Positions 1-6,201 of a stretch of 6,238 bases of DNA are shown here, piece by piece; position 1 is the stretch's first letter, and each line of letters opens with the position of its first letter. The translations under genes were made by a program, and so were the position numbers. Under the pieces are notes generated by a model. It was not told where the DNA came from. It saw only the letters and a program-made list of their open reading frames with translations, and did not search any database. The DNA is taken from assembly GCA_024279075.1 (NCBI GenBank), contig JAJRRX010000340.1, positions 1 through 6,238 on the forward strand, written 5' to 3'. The stretch comes from Alphaproteobacteria bacterium. Its GTDB lineage: Bacteria > Pseudomonadota > Alphaproteobacteria > Rhodobacterales > Rhodobacteraceae.

Positions 1-408
1 CACGGTTTGCACGGCGTTGCCCGCATAAATCGGGCGCTCAAACGTGTCGGCGCTTACAATGCCCGTCACATCCGAAATCACCATCACATCAAGCAAGGCC
101 GCAACGCGAGGCATGATGTTTTTGCCGCTGGTGGTTGCCGCCGCTACGATATGTTCATAATCGCCCGCAAGGCTGACAATCAGGTCGGCGATTGGCTCGG
201 CCAAGCCGTTGCCATAAGCGGCATCATCGGCGCATAGCACCTTGGTCACGCCATCAAGCTTGGCCGCAGCTTCCGCCGCCCCGCCGCAGCCTGCGCTGGC
301 GCAGAGCACAGTTACATCGCCCAAGGCTTTTGCCGCCGTAACGGCCTTTGCGGTTTGGTCGACCGAAAGCTCAGCCCCGTTGACCTCTGCCAATAAAAGA
401 ACAGCCAT
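1..408 (-). CDS. etfA: Electron transfer flavoprotein alpha subunit, N-terminal part (runs off the window)
   Basis: ETF is a soluble FAD/AMP heterodimer that takes electrons from acyl-CoA and other flavin dehydrogenases and hands them to ETF:ubiquinone oxidoreductase. The minus strand from 408 reads open through all 136 codons to the window edge, beginning [14 protein letters not shown]. That covers most of the N-terminal Rossmann-like domain I, including SGKNIMPRVAALLDV, ISDV and the segment RPIYAGNAVQTV, which line up with human ETFA (GKNLLPRVAAKLEV, TIYAGNALCTV). The FAD-binding C-terminal half, roughly another 170 residues in the family, lies outside the window. The start codon shares one base with the etfB stop (TGATG), so the two subunits are probably translationally coupled for equal stoichiometry. 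The identification is secure; only completeness is unknown. Confidence 0.95.
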   Translation of the reverse strand, partial: MAVLLLAEVNGAELSVDQTAKAVTAAKALGDVTVLCASAGCGGAAEAAAKLDGVTKVLCADDAAYGNGLAEPIADLIVSLAGDYEHIVAAATTSGKNIMPRVAALLDVMVISDVTGIVSADTFERPIYAGNAVQTV

Positions 409-1166
409 CAGATTACCCCCGCGTCTTTAAGTTTGCTTACCAGCTCGGCCACATCGGCCACCTTCACGCCCGCACTCCGGCCCGTTGGCTCGGCGGTGTT
501 GGTGATGGTCAGGCGCGGCGAAACATCAACGCCGTAATCGGCGGGCGTTTTCTCGTCCAGCGGCTTGCGCTTGGCTTTCATAATATTCGGTAGCGAGGCA
601 TAGCGCGGCTCGTTGAGGCGCAAATCAACGGTTACAATCGCCGGCATTTTCACCTTGATGGTTTGCAGGCCGCCGTCAACCTCCCGAGTTACGGTGGCGC
701 TGTCGCCATCCACCGAAAGCTCGGAAATAAAGGTCGCTTGCGACCAACCCAGAAGCGCGGCCAGCATTTGACCAGTGGCGTTCATGTCGTTATCAATCGC
801 CTGCTTGCCTGCTACAATCAGGTCGGGCTTTTCCTCATCCGCGACCGCTTTCAGCAGCTTGGCCACGGCCAGCGGCTCGATATCCTGATGCACATCATCC
901 GCTGCAATGATTAAAATTGCGCGGTCTGCGCCCATGGCCAAAGCCGTGCGCAGGGTTTCCTGATTTTGCTTCACACCGATCGAAACGGCTACGATTTCTG
1001 AAACCGAACCGGCTTCCTTCAAGCGAATCGCCTCTTCCACCGCGATCTCGTCGAACGGGTTCATAGACATTTTTACGTTTGCCAGATCGACACCGCTACC
1101 ATCCGCTTTCACGCGAACTTTTACGTTATAGTCGATCACACGTTTGACAGGCACAAGCACCTTCAT
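408..1166 (-). CDS. etfB: Electron transfer flavoprotein beta subunit
   Basis: This is the partner of EtfA; in the family the beta subunit binds the structural AMP and docks with client dehydrogenases. The 252-residue protein starts [20 protein letters not shown]. It carries the ETF-beta core [19 protein letters not shown] (35-53), [12 protein letters not shown] (71-82) and [15 protein letters not shown] (120-134). The recognition loop [18 protein letters not shown] (182-199), which contacts dehydrogenases through a conserved leucine, is nearly identical to human ETFB. An in-frame ATG at 1193 would add nine residues. I prefer 1166 because it has GGAG eight to nine bases upstream, gives the usual family N-terminus and length, and because a possible promoter -10 box overlaps the 1193 codon. 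It follows the adenosyltransferase after 84 bases and overlaps etfA by one base. Confidence 0.97.
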   Translation of the reverse strand: MKVLVPVKRVIDYNVKVRVKADGSGVDLANVKMSMNPFDEIAVEEAIRLKEAGSVSEIVAVSIGVKQNQETLRTALAMGADRAILIIAADDVHQDIEPLAVAKLLKAVADEEKPDLIVAGKQAIDNDMNATGQMLAALLGWSQATFISELSVDGDSATVTREVDGGLQTIKVKMPAIVTVDLRLNEPRYASLPNIMKAKRKPLDEKTPADYGVDVSPRLTITNTAEPTGRSAGVKVADVAELVSKLKDAGVI

Positions 1167-1174
1167 AGCGCGAA

Positions 1175-1179
1175 TCTCC
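1175..1179 (-). promoter_or_regulatory. Ribosome binding site that fixes the etfB start
   Basis: On the minus strand GGAGA lies 8 bases before the ATG at 1166. The alternative in-frame ATG at 1193 has no comparable purine-rich motif upstream. This supports the shorter, family-typical EtfB N-terminus. Confidence 0.7.
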
Positions 1180-1189
1180 AATTTTGGGC

Positions 1190-1218
1190 CCATAAATGGG
1201 GGTTGCGCGCGCAGTCAA
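1190..1218 (-). promoter_or_regulatory. Possible internal sigma70-type promoter for etfBA
   Basis: In the 84-base gap between the adenosyltransferase and etfB, the minus strand shows TTGACT (1218-1213), a 17-base spacer and TTATGG (1195-1190). With an 18-base spacer the -10 reads TATGGG. Transcription would begin near 1183, giving a short leader that contains the etfB ribosome binding site. The -35 is good (5/6) but the -10 is poor, so this is tentative. An internal promoter would let ETF be made independently of the upstream genes. Confidence 0.3.
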
Positions 1219-1239
1219 TCAGCATTTTTGCTGCACTGC
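1211..1239 (-). other. Imperfect hairpin in the adenosyltransferase-etfB gap
   Basis: The sequence holds two nested inverted repeats: GCAGT (1211-1215) pairs with ACTGC (1235-1239), and CAGCA (1220-1224) pairs with TGCTG (1229-1233) around a TTTT loop. A small CAAT/C internal loop separates the two stems. No T-run follows it on either strand, so it is not a canonical intrinsic terminator. It could be an mRNA-stabilising or processing structure within the operon transcript. It overlaps the proposed etfB -35 box. Function is unknown. Confidence 0.35.
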
Positions 1240-1250
1240 AAGAAAAATGT

Positions 1251-1823
1251 CTAACGGTTGGCCCCGGGGACCCACAAAACGTCACTTTTTCCGTTATCAT
1301 TGGCGGCCCGTGCGGCGACAAAAAACCAATCGGAAAGGCGGTTGAGGTATTTGATAGCGGCGGGGTTAACGGCCTCAATTCGAGATAGTTCAACGCTTAA
1401 CCTTTCAGCCCGACGAGACACGGTGCGGCAGAGGTGCAAATGCGCTGCCAAGGGGGAGCCACCGGGCAAGATGAAACTTTTCAAGGTTGCTTGATCGGCG
1501 TTCATGGCGTCAATTTCGGTTTCTAGCCGTTCGACCAGCGCCACATTCACCCGTAACGGCGGGTATTCGGACTCGGCGTCTTTCGCCATATCTGGGCGGC
1601 ATAGGTCGGCCCCAAGGTCAAACATATCGTTTTGAATGCGCGCCAGCGCAGCGTCCATTTCGCCAGTGCTATGCAGCCGTGCCATGCCGATGGTGGCGTT
1701 GGTTTCATCCACCGTGCCGTAGGCCGAAACACGCAAGGATTCCTTGGCTACGCGGGCACCATTGCCAAGTGCGGTGGCGCCGCCGTCACCCGTGCGAGTA
1801 TATATTTTGCTCAGCGTTACCAA
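1251..1823 (-). CDS. pduO: Cob(I)alamin adenosyltransferase, PduO type
   Basis: It transfers the adenosyl group of ATP to cob(I)alamin or a corrinoid precursor, giving adenosylcobalamin, the cofactor of methylmalonyl-CoA mutase and similar enzymes. The 190-residue protein has the PduO/MMAB hallmarks in order: the ATP-binding loop TRTGDGG (9-15), YGTVDETNATIG (35-46), LPGGSPLAAHLHLCR (119-133) running into RRAER (137-141), and LNRLSDWFF (160-168). These match human MMAB motifs. It is a single-domain protein of normal length and unrelated to the P-loop CobA/CobO type. The start is a TTG at 1823. The codon before it is CCT, preceded in frame by the TAA of the upstream gene, so no earlier start exists, and MVTLSKIYTRTGD is the usual family N-terminus. 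No good ribosome binding site precedes it. With only 3 bases after the upstream stop, translation probably depends on coupling. Confidence 0.93.
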   Translation of the reverse strand: MVTLSKIYTRTGDGGATALGNGARVAKESLRVSAYGTVDETNATIGMARLHSTGEMDAALARIQNDMFDLGADLCRPDMAKDAESEYPPLRVNVALVERLETEIDAMNADQATLKSFILPGGSPLAAHLHLCRTVSRRAERLSVELSRIEAVNPAAIKYLNRLSDWFFVAARAANDNGKSDVLWVPGANR

Positions 1824-1826
1824 AGG

Positions 1827-2030
1827 TTAAAACCCGCGCGTGAAGTAGATCCATGTCATGAAAAGCACCACGGTGAGGAACTGAAGGCCCACCCGCCAAC
1901 GCATAATTTTATTGGCGTTGCGCTTGTGGAAATCGCCTGATTTGGCAAAGCTCAGCAGACCAAGCACCAGCACGGCAGCGGTTGACAAGCCCGCCAAGAT
2001 CACCAGAATAAACAGAGGGTCAGAAAACAT
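1827..2030 (-). CDS. Twin transmembrane helix small protein, HIG1 type
   Basis: This 67-residue inner-membrane protein has two hydrophobic helices (about 5-28 and 47-63) joined by a basic loop, FAKSGDFHKRNANKIMRWR. The loop and start of helix 2 carry R44-x-R46-x3-Q50, the core of the HIG1 (hypoxia-induced gene 1) family motif. The first position of the full motif is Asn40 rather than Gln or Ile. Mitochondrial HIG1/Rcf proteins associate with cytochrome oxidase and respiratory supercomplexes; a similar role in bacteria is inference. Such small proteins are common next to the adenosyltransferase and ETF genes in Rhodobacterales. The start is well supported: GGAG (2040-2037) sits 6 bases before ATG and directly abuts the stop of the upstream dehydrogenase. 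Confidence 0.88.
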   Translation of the reverse strand: MFSDPLFILVILAGLSTAAVLVLGLLSFAKSGDFHKRNANKIMRWRVGLQFLTVVLFMTWIYFTRGF

Positions 2031-2036
2031 TTTTTG

Positions 2037-2041
2037 CTCCT
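2037..2041 (-). promoter_or_regulatory. Strong ribosome binding site abutting the upstream stop codon
   Basis: The minus strand reads TAAAGGAGCAAAAAATG: the stop of the dehydrogenase runs straight into AGGAG, then six bases, then the start of the HIG1-type gene. It is the strongest Shine-Dalgarno inside the operon apart from that of the cytochrome gene, and it suggests high or coupled expression of the small membrane protein. Confidence 0.7.
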
Positions 2042-2869
2042 TTACATGCTAGCATATATACGGTCTAGCAGCCGCTTGGGCAAGAAGCGGCGCATGATTT
2101 CTGTTAAAACTGTTGCCTTTGTGACCATATAACGCGGCTTGGGGTTTTTGGCCTCAATGGCTTTGATCAGCGCGTCCGTAACAGCAGAGCAGGGCAGCTC
2201 AAAGCGGTCTGGGCCATTATTATCGTTATAAAGGCGGGGTAGGAGCTTGTCTTCATAGACGCTTCGCTGGGCAGAGTTTTCCCAGTCAATCCACTTCTCG
2301 AAATGCGGAATGGAGTTGGCGCGGATCTTGGTCGGAATCGGGCCAGGCTGGATGGAGATGAAACGCATTTCGTGGTCGTGATTCTCATAGCGAAGCGCGT
2401 CCGTCATGGCCTCCATAGCGAACTTGGTGGCGCAGTAAGCGCCACGCATCCTAAGCGCGGCAATGCCGAGCACCGAGGAGCAATTCACCACGCGGCCTGC
2501 GGGGCGCATAGCGGGGAGCAGGCGGTTGATCAGGTCAAACTGGCCAAAGAGATTGGTCTCGAAAATGGCGCGCAAAGCGTCGCGTGGCAGGTCCTCGGTG
2601 GCACCCGGAATGGCATAAGCGCCGTTGTTAAACAACGCATCCAGCCTGCCACATGTTCGGCTTAACGTTTCTTTTACGGCTTCTGCGATAGACTGCTCGT
2701 TAGCATAGTCTAACTGAAAGCTCTCCAGCCCCTCATCGCGCAGCCGCGCGCAGTCTGCCTCTTGACGACACGTGGCAAACACCCGCCAGCCGCGCTTGTG
2801 TAGGCTGTGGGCGGCGTCATAGCCGATGCCGCTTGAGCAGCCTGTTATCAGGATGGTTTTTTGTGTCAT
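2042..2869 (-). CDS. Short-chain dehydrogenase/reductase (SDR), substrate unknown
   Basis: A 275-residue cytoplasmic NAD(P)-dependent oxidoreductase of the classical SDR fold. Visible motifs are the dinucleotide loop TGCSSGIG (9-16), Arg35 after the second strand (FATCR), which usually favours NADP(H), the acidic LDY (53-55), NNGAYAIPG (81-89; NNG-A in place of the common NNAG), Asn106 of the catalytic tetrad, Ser132, and Tyr145 with Lys149 in YCATK. QPGPIPT (174-180) follows. All catalytic residues are present, so the enzyme should be active, but nothing fixes its substrate. An in-frame ATG at 2893 would add eight residues. I prefer 2869 (MTQKTILITG), which places the first strand at the very N-terminus as in relatives. 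Neither start has a good ribosome binding site. It lies 40 bases after the cytochrome gene and 11 before the HIG1-type gene, in the same operon. Confidence 0.92.
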   Translation of the reverse strand: MTQKTILITGCSSGIGYDAAHSLHKRGWRVFATCRQEADCARLRDEGLESFQLDYANEQSIAEAVKETLSRTCGRLDALFNNGAYAIPGATEDLPRDALRAIFETNLFGQFDLINRLLPAMRPAGRVVNCSSVLGIAALRMRGAYCATKFAMEAMTDALRYENHDHEMRFISIQPGPIPTKIRANSIPHFEKWIDWENSAQRSVYEDKLLPRLYNDNNGPDRFELPCSAVTDALIKAIEAKNPKPRYMVTKATVLTEIMRRFLPKRLLDRIYASM

Positions 2870-2899
2870 GGCCCCGACTATAGGCGAGGCCATGGGAAA

Positions 2900-2911
2900 A
2901 GCGCTAGCGCT
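2900..2911. repeat. Perfect 12-base palindrome AGCGCTAGCGCT over the cytochrome gene stop
   Basis: The sequence is its own reverse complement and overlaps the TAG stop of the cytochrome c'-like gene. On the minus strand it is followed by TTTTCCC. Folded as RNA it gives only a 4-bp stem with a CTAG loop, too weak for a convincing terminator. It could act as a slight attenuator or a binding site, or be chance. Confidence 0.3.
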
Positions 2912-3380
2912 AATTCATCTCTTCTTCGGCCACAAAACGATAGGTCGCGTGGCAGGTAGTGCAGAGCGACATTGCGCCTGCAAGCGTCGCGATAATATCA
3001 TCCCCACTGGCCCCTTCAGCAGCCATTGCCCCGAGCGCATCCATGGCGCGGTGGGCGTCATAGCCCATGGTTTTTAGCTCCAGCGGCAGCTTGGCCGCCA
3101 TGGTGATGCTTTCATTTTCTACCGCTATCATGCCATAAGGGCGCACAATGTCAGGAATGCTTGCCACATCGTCAGAGGTTGCCGCCAGCAGCACCGCTTG
3201 GCTGGTTTCCAGTAAGCCGCGCATTTCACCCAGCACTTCTGCCTTTTCGGCCGCGGTCAAGATCACGGCAATCCGGTCTTCCGAGCCGGTGGCGACGTTG
3301 CCGTCATAAACAAATTTGTAACCAACGTAACCGAGCGCGCCGATTAGAACGATGTTGAGAAAATATGATGCGTATTTCAT
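2910..3380 (-). CDS. Membrane-anchored cytochrome c'-like protein
   Basis: A 156-residue protein with an N-terminal hydrophobic segment (about 7-25) lacking an obvious AxA signal-peptidase site, so it is probably an uncleaved anchor with the rest in the periplasm. The remainder looks like a helical bundle. It ends with one c-type haem site, CTTCH (140-144; His144 as axial ligand), followed by ATYR. CxxCHxxYR near the C-terminus is the arrangement of the cytochrome c' family, whose members have a pentacoordinate high-spin haem that can bind NO or CO. Length after the anchor (about 130) fits that family, but overall similarity is modest and NO binding is inference. An ATG at 3392 would add four residues. 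3380 is preferred because GGAGG lies 5 bases upstream and the earlier codon overlaps that motif. It is the first gene of the minus-strand operon. Confidence 0.8.
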   Translation of the reverse strand: MKYASYFLNIVLIGALGYVGYKFVYDGNVATGSEDRIAVILTAAEKAEVLGEMRGLLETSQAVLLAATSDDVASIPDIVRPYGMIAVENESITMAAKLPLELKTMGYDAHRAMDALGAMAAEGASGDDIIATLAGAMSLCTTCHATYRFVAEEEMN

Positions 3381-3385
3381 TGGAA

Positions 3386-3390
3386 CCTCC
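3386..3390 (-). promoter_or_regulatory. Ribosome binding site that fixes the cytochrome gene start
   Basis: The minus strand has GGAGG followed by TTCCA and the ATG at 3380. The alternative in-frame ATG at 3392 would itself overlap this motif, so 3380 is the likely start. Confidence 0.75.
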
Positions 3391-3391
3391 A

Positions 3392-3415
3392 TAAGTAAGT
3401 AAGTACATACTTAAG
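3392..3415. promoter_or_regulatory. Putative operator: TAAG repeats and a 14-base perfect inverted repeat
   Basis: Positions 3400-3413 read TAAGTA-CA-TACTTA, an inverted repeat with exact 6-base arms. On one side it merges with a tandem run of TAAG (3392-3395, 3396-3399, 3400-3403). On the other it ends in CTTAAG (3410-3415). The repeat covers the -10 box and probable start of the cytochrome-operon promoter, the usual place for a repressor site. It does not match the FNR or NnrR boxes I know. The regulator is unknown and no regulator gene is in the window. Confidence 0.5.
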
Positions 3416-3432
3416 CGCACACCCCGTGTCAA
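3404..3432 (-). promoter_or_regulatory. Sigma70-type promoter of the cytochrome-led operon
   Basis: On the minus strand a perfect -35 TTGACA (3432-3427) is followed by a 17-base spacer and TATGTA (3409-3404). Transcription would start near 3397, about 17 bases before the ATG, with the GGAGG ribosome site in the leader. The -10 matches consensus at only three positions, so it may be a regulated rather than a strong promoter. It is embedded in the inverted repeat described at 3392-3415. Confidence 0.55.
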
Positions 3433-3492
3433 GCCACTGCCAAAGGCATTTTCCTACTGGACCGTGCGCAAGCGGCACGATACACCACATAT

Positions 3493-5742
3493 ATGGCCAA
3501 AAAAGATGATACCCCCGATATGAATGATGGCGGCATAATTACCCGCGAGCCGCTCAAGCAGGCCTTGGGTGAGCGCTACCTGACCTATGCGCTCTCCACC
3601 ATCATGAACCGCGCCCTGCCCGATGCGCGCGATGGGCTAAAGCCGGTGCATCGGCGCATTCTGTATGCCATGCGCGAGCTGAAGCTGGACCCGAAGGGGC
3701 GCTACCGGAAAAGCTCGAAGATCACGGGTGATGTGATGGGTAACTACCACCCGCACGGGGATGCCGCGATTTATGACGCTATGGCGCGGCTGGCGCAGGA
3801 TTTCAACGTGCGTTATCCGCTGGTCGATGGCCAAGGGAATTTCGGCAATATTGATGGGGATAACCCTGCGGCTGCGCGCTATACCGAAGCGCGGATGACT
3901 GAAATCGCGGTGGCTCTGATGGAGGGCCTGTCCGAGAACGCGGTTGATTTTAAAGACAATTACGACGGCACTCTGCAAGAGCCAGTGGTGATGCCTGCGC
4001 GGTTTCCGCACCTCTTGGCCAATGGTTCCAGTGGCATTGCCGTGGGCATGGCGACCAACATTCCGCCGCATAATCTGGCTGAGCTTTGTGACGCCGCCAT
4101 CCACCTGATCCGCACACCAAATGCCCGCGATGAAACCTTAGCTGAGCTGGTACCGGGGCCGGATTTCCCCACGGGGGGCATCTTGGTGGAGCCGCATGAG
4201 AATATCTTGAAGGCCTATGCCACGGGCAAGGGCAGCTTTAGGCTGCGCGCCCGCTGGGAGACCGAGGATTTGGGTCGTGGGCAGTGGCAGATCGTGGTGA
4301 CGGAAATTCCGTATCAGGTGCAGAAATCCAAGCTGATCGAGAAGATCGCTGAAATAATTAACCTAAAGAAAATCCCGATACTGGCTGATGTGCGGGATGA
4401 GAGCGCCGAGGATATTCGGCTAATACTGGAGCCCCGCGCCAAGACCGTGGATGCGCAAGTGCTGATGGAAACGCTGTTTCGGCAAAGCGACCTTGAGACA
4501 CGGTTTTCGATGAACATGAACGTGCTGATCGACGGGCTGACGCCGCAGGTTTCCAGCCTGAAAGACATGCTCCGCGCTTTCATTGACCACGCCCGTGAGG
4601 TGCTGGTGCGGCGCACGCAATTCCGCCTTGGCAAGATCGAAAGCCGCCTTGAGGTGCTGAGCGGCTACATTATCGCCTTTCTCAACCTTGACCGCGTAAT
4701 CGAGATAATCCGCTATGAGGATGACCCCAAGGCCATGCTTATGGCCGAGTTCGAGCTGACGGATGTGCAGGCCGAAGCCATCCTGAATATGCGCCTGCGG
4801 AGCCTGCGCAAGCTGGAGGAAATGGAGCTGAAGCGCGAGCAGGGTGAGTTGCTGGAAGAGCAAGCGGGCTTGCAAGGCTTGCTTGGCGATGTGACCCAGC
4901 AATGGATGAAAATCATCGAGCAGTTGCGCGAAACCAAGAAGCATTTTGGCAAGTCCGAAATGGGCGCGCGCCGCACCACGCTGGCCGATGCGCCCGATGT
5001 GGAAGAGGTGCCGATTGAAGCCATGATCGAGAAAGAGCCGATTACGGTGGTCTGCTCGAAAATGGGCTGGATACGGGCGATGAAGGGCCACACGGCGCTG
5101 GATGCCGAGATGAAGTTTAAAGACGGCGATCAGGGCCGTTTTATCTTCCACGCCCACACCACCGACAAGTTGCTACTGCTCGGTGATAATGGCCGCTTTT
5201 ATACCTTTGCTGCCGCCAATCTGCCCGGTGGGCGTGGCATGGGCGAGCCGGTGCGGCTGATGGTAGACCTGCCGAATGAGAGCGAAATTATCGACCTGTT
5301 TATCCATATTCCTGCCCGTGAGTTGATCATCGGTTCTAGCGCTGGCGATGGCTTTGTGGTGGCGGAATCTGATGTGATCGCCCAAACCCGCAGCGGTAAG
5401 CAGGTGTTAAACGTAAAGGGCGACACCCGCGCGCGGGTCTGCAAATCCGTGGTGGGCAGCCATATCGCTTGTGTGGGCATTAACCGCAAACTGTTGGTTT
5501 TCCCAGCCGCCGACCTGCCACGCCTTGGCCGTGGCAAGGGTGTGCGCCTGCAAAAATACGCTGATAAAGACGGCGAGATGAGTGATTTGAAGAGCTTTGA
5601 TCTGGAAGATGGTTTGCAATGGCTGGATGCGGGGGGGCGCACGCGCACTGTGACCGAGCTAACGGAGTGGCAAGGCAAACGTGCCGCCTCTGGCCGCATG
5701 GCCCCGCGGGGCTTCCCGAGGGATAATAAGTTTAACCTATGA
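3493..5742 (+). CDS. parC: DNA topoisomerase IV subunit A
   Basis: With ParE it decatenates replicated chromosomes by passing one duplex through a double-strand break; ParC makes the covalent cleavage. The 749-residue length fits ParC (E. coli 752). The breakage-reunion domain starts near residue 30 ([20 protein letters not shown]). [15 protein letters not shown] (83-97) is the quinolone-determining region, and AARYTEARM holds the catalytic Tyr130. A helical, coiled-coil stretch spans about 390-480, and the C-terminal DNA-wrapping domain follows from about 500, ending [11 protein letters not shown]. The variable [13 protein letters not shown] and the lack of a canonical GyrA box argue for ParC rather than GyrA. 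The residue equivalent to E. coli ParC Ser80 is Ala91; that equivalent to Glu84 is Asp95. No Shine-Dalgarno precedes the ATG at 3493, nor the in-frame ATG at 3520, so the transcript may be leaderless or weakly initiated. It is divergent from the cytochrome operon. Confidence 0.96.
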   Translation: MAKKDDTPDMNDGGIITREPLKQALGERYLTYALSTIMNRALPDARDGLKPVHRRILYAMRELKLDPKGRYRKSSKITGDVMGNYHPHGDAAIYDAMARLAQDFNVRYPLVDGQGNFGNIDGDNPAAARYTEARMTEIAVALMEGLSENAVDFKDNYDGTLQEPVVMPARFPHLLANGSSGIAVGMATNIPPHNLAELCDAAIHLIRTPNARDETLAELVPGPDFPTGGILVEPHENILKAYATGKGSFRLRARWETEDLGRGQWQIVVTEIPYQVQKSKLIEKIAEIINLKKIPILADVRDESAEDIRLILEPRAKTVDAQVLMETLFRQSDLETRFSMNMNVLIDGLTPQVSSLKDMLRAFIDHAREVLVRRTQFRLGKIESRLEVLSGYIIAFLNLDRVIEIIRYEDDPKAMLMAEFELTDVQAEAILNMRLRSLRKLEEMELKREQGELLEEQAGLQGLLGDVTQQWMKIIEQLRETKKHFGKSEMGARRTTLADAPDVEEVPIEAMIEKEPITVVCSKMGWIRAMKGHTALDAEMKFKDGDQGRFIFHAHTTDKLLLLGDNGRFYTFAAANLPGGRGMGEPVRLMVDLPNESEIIDLFIHIPARELIIGSSAGDGFVVAESDVIAQTRSGKQVLNVKGDTRARVCKSVVGSHIACVGINRKLLVFPAADLPRLGRGKGVRLQKYADKDGEMSDLKSFDLEDGLQWLDAGGRTRTVTELTEWQGKRAASGRMAPRGFPRDNKFNL

Positions 5743-6101
5743 TCTTTTCCGCCTTAAGATGAATCCCGTTGCGCGAAATTAGCGAAAAGCTCAGGCTGGG
5801 CTGCGGGGTGCGGCCCTCAACAAGAGAAAAGCGGAAGCGAGAGAGTAGCGTGGCGAGCTGAATCTGTGCTTGCATCTGGGCAAAACTGGCCCCGATGCAA
5901 ATGCGTTTGCCGCCGCCAAAGGGCAGGTAAGCGTATTTATTAATCCGCGTTTTACCGTCAAACCGGCTGGGGTTAAAGCAGTCTGGCGCATCCCAATAAA
6001 GCGAATTTCGGTGCAGGGCGTAAAGCGGGATCAGGATTTGGTCACCCTTTTTGATGGCCAGCCCGTGCAGGGTTTCGGACACCTCGGACTTGCGCACCAA
6101 C
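5732..6101 (-). pseudogene. Cytochrome P450, 3' remnant cut by an insertion element
   Basis: Only the last ~122 codons of a P450 monooxygenase remain (full-length bacterial relatives are about 400-460). The open frame begins at LVRKSEV, the segment that normally follows the conserved LRLYPP motif. It continues through FNPSRFDG (42-49) to the haem loop FGGGKRICIG (61-70), with Cys68 the thiolate ligand, and the helix ASFAQMQAQIQLATLL. Upstream of 6101 P450 homology ends at once and in-frame stops appear (TAG at 6115-6113, TAA at 6127-6125). The oxygen-binding I-helix and ExxR are missing, so no active enzyme can be made from this part. The break coincides with the GTAA end of an IS66-like element. 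Its stop overlaps the parC 3' end by 11 bases, tail to tail. The N-terminal part is expected beyond the element, outside the window. Confidence 0.85.
6094..6101. repeat. Predicted 8-base target site of the insertion (one copy)
   Basis: IS66-family elements duplicate 8 bases on insertion. If the element begins at 6102, the flanking copy is GCACCAAC at 6094-6101. The second copy would lie past the right end of the element, outside the window, so this is a prediction from the family rule. Confidence 0.4.
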
Positions 6102-6160
6102 GTAACCAGCCGCTAGAGGCCGCCTTATTTTCCGGTTTTCCCGCATTTATGATCCGTCTT

Positions 6161-6174
6161 TAACGACGTCGTTA
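6161..6174. repeat. Perfect 14-base palindrome in the IS leader
   Basis: TAACGACGTCGTTA is its own reverse complement. It lies between the element end and the tnpA ribosome site, downstream of the possible TATGAT box. It could bind a regulator of transposase expression, but no function can be assigned. Confidence 0.35.
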
Positions 6175-6201
6175 TGGACGTGTTTTATTGGGGAGCGGGT
6201 T

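Noticed and set aside
1211..1239. Hairpin considered as an intrinsic terminator after the adenosyltransferase
   Set aside because: No T-run follows the stem on the minus strand, and on the plus strand it is followed by A-rich sequence.
1163..1393. Minus-strand open frame of 76 codons between the adenosyltransferase and etfB
   Set aside because: It lies mostly inside the adenosyltransferase gene in another frame, has a composition unlike a real protein and resembles no family.
2900..2911. Palindrome followed by TTTT considered as a terminator after the cytochrome gene
   Set aside because: Only a 4-bp stem is possible and the T-run is four bases; it is too weak to call.
2042..3380. The SDR plus cytochrome pair considered as a dedicated periplasmic dehydrogenase-cytochrome system
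   Set aside because: The SDR has no signal peptide and is cytoplasmic, while the cytochrome haem domain is predicted periplasmic; direct electron transfer is unlikely.
3433..3492. Search for a plus-strand promoter and ribosome site for parC
   Set aside because: No convincing -35/-10 pair or Shine-Dalgarno is visible in these bases, so none was annotated.
3637..5699. Several long minus-strand open frames inside parC (e.g. 4420-5157, 245 codons)
   Set aside because: They mirror the codon bias of the parC frame; they are rich in His, Arg and Leu in the way antisense frames are, and show no recognisable domain.
5870..6163. Plus-strand open frame of 97 codons over the P450 remnant and the IS end
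   Set aside because: It is antisense to the clear P450 haem-loop coding frame and crosses the insertion junction, so it cannot be an old gene. It has no recognised motif.
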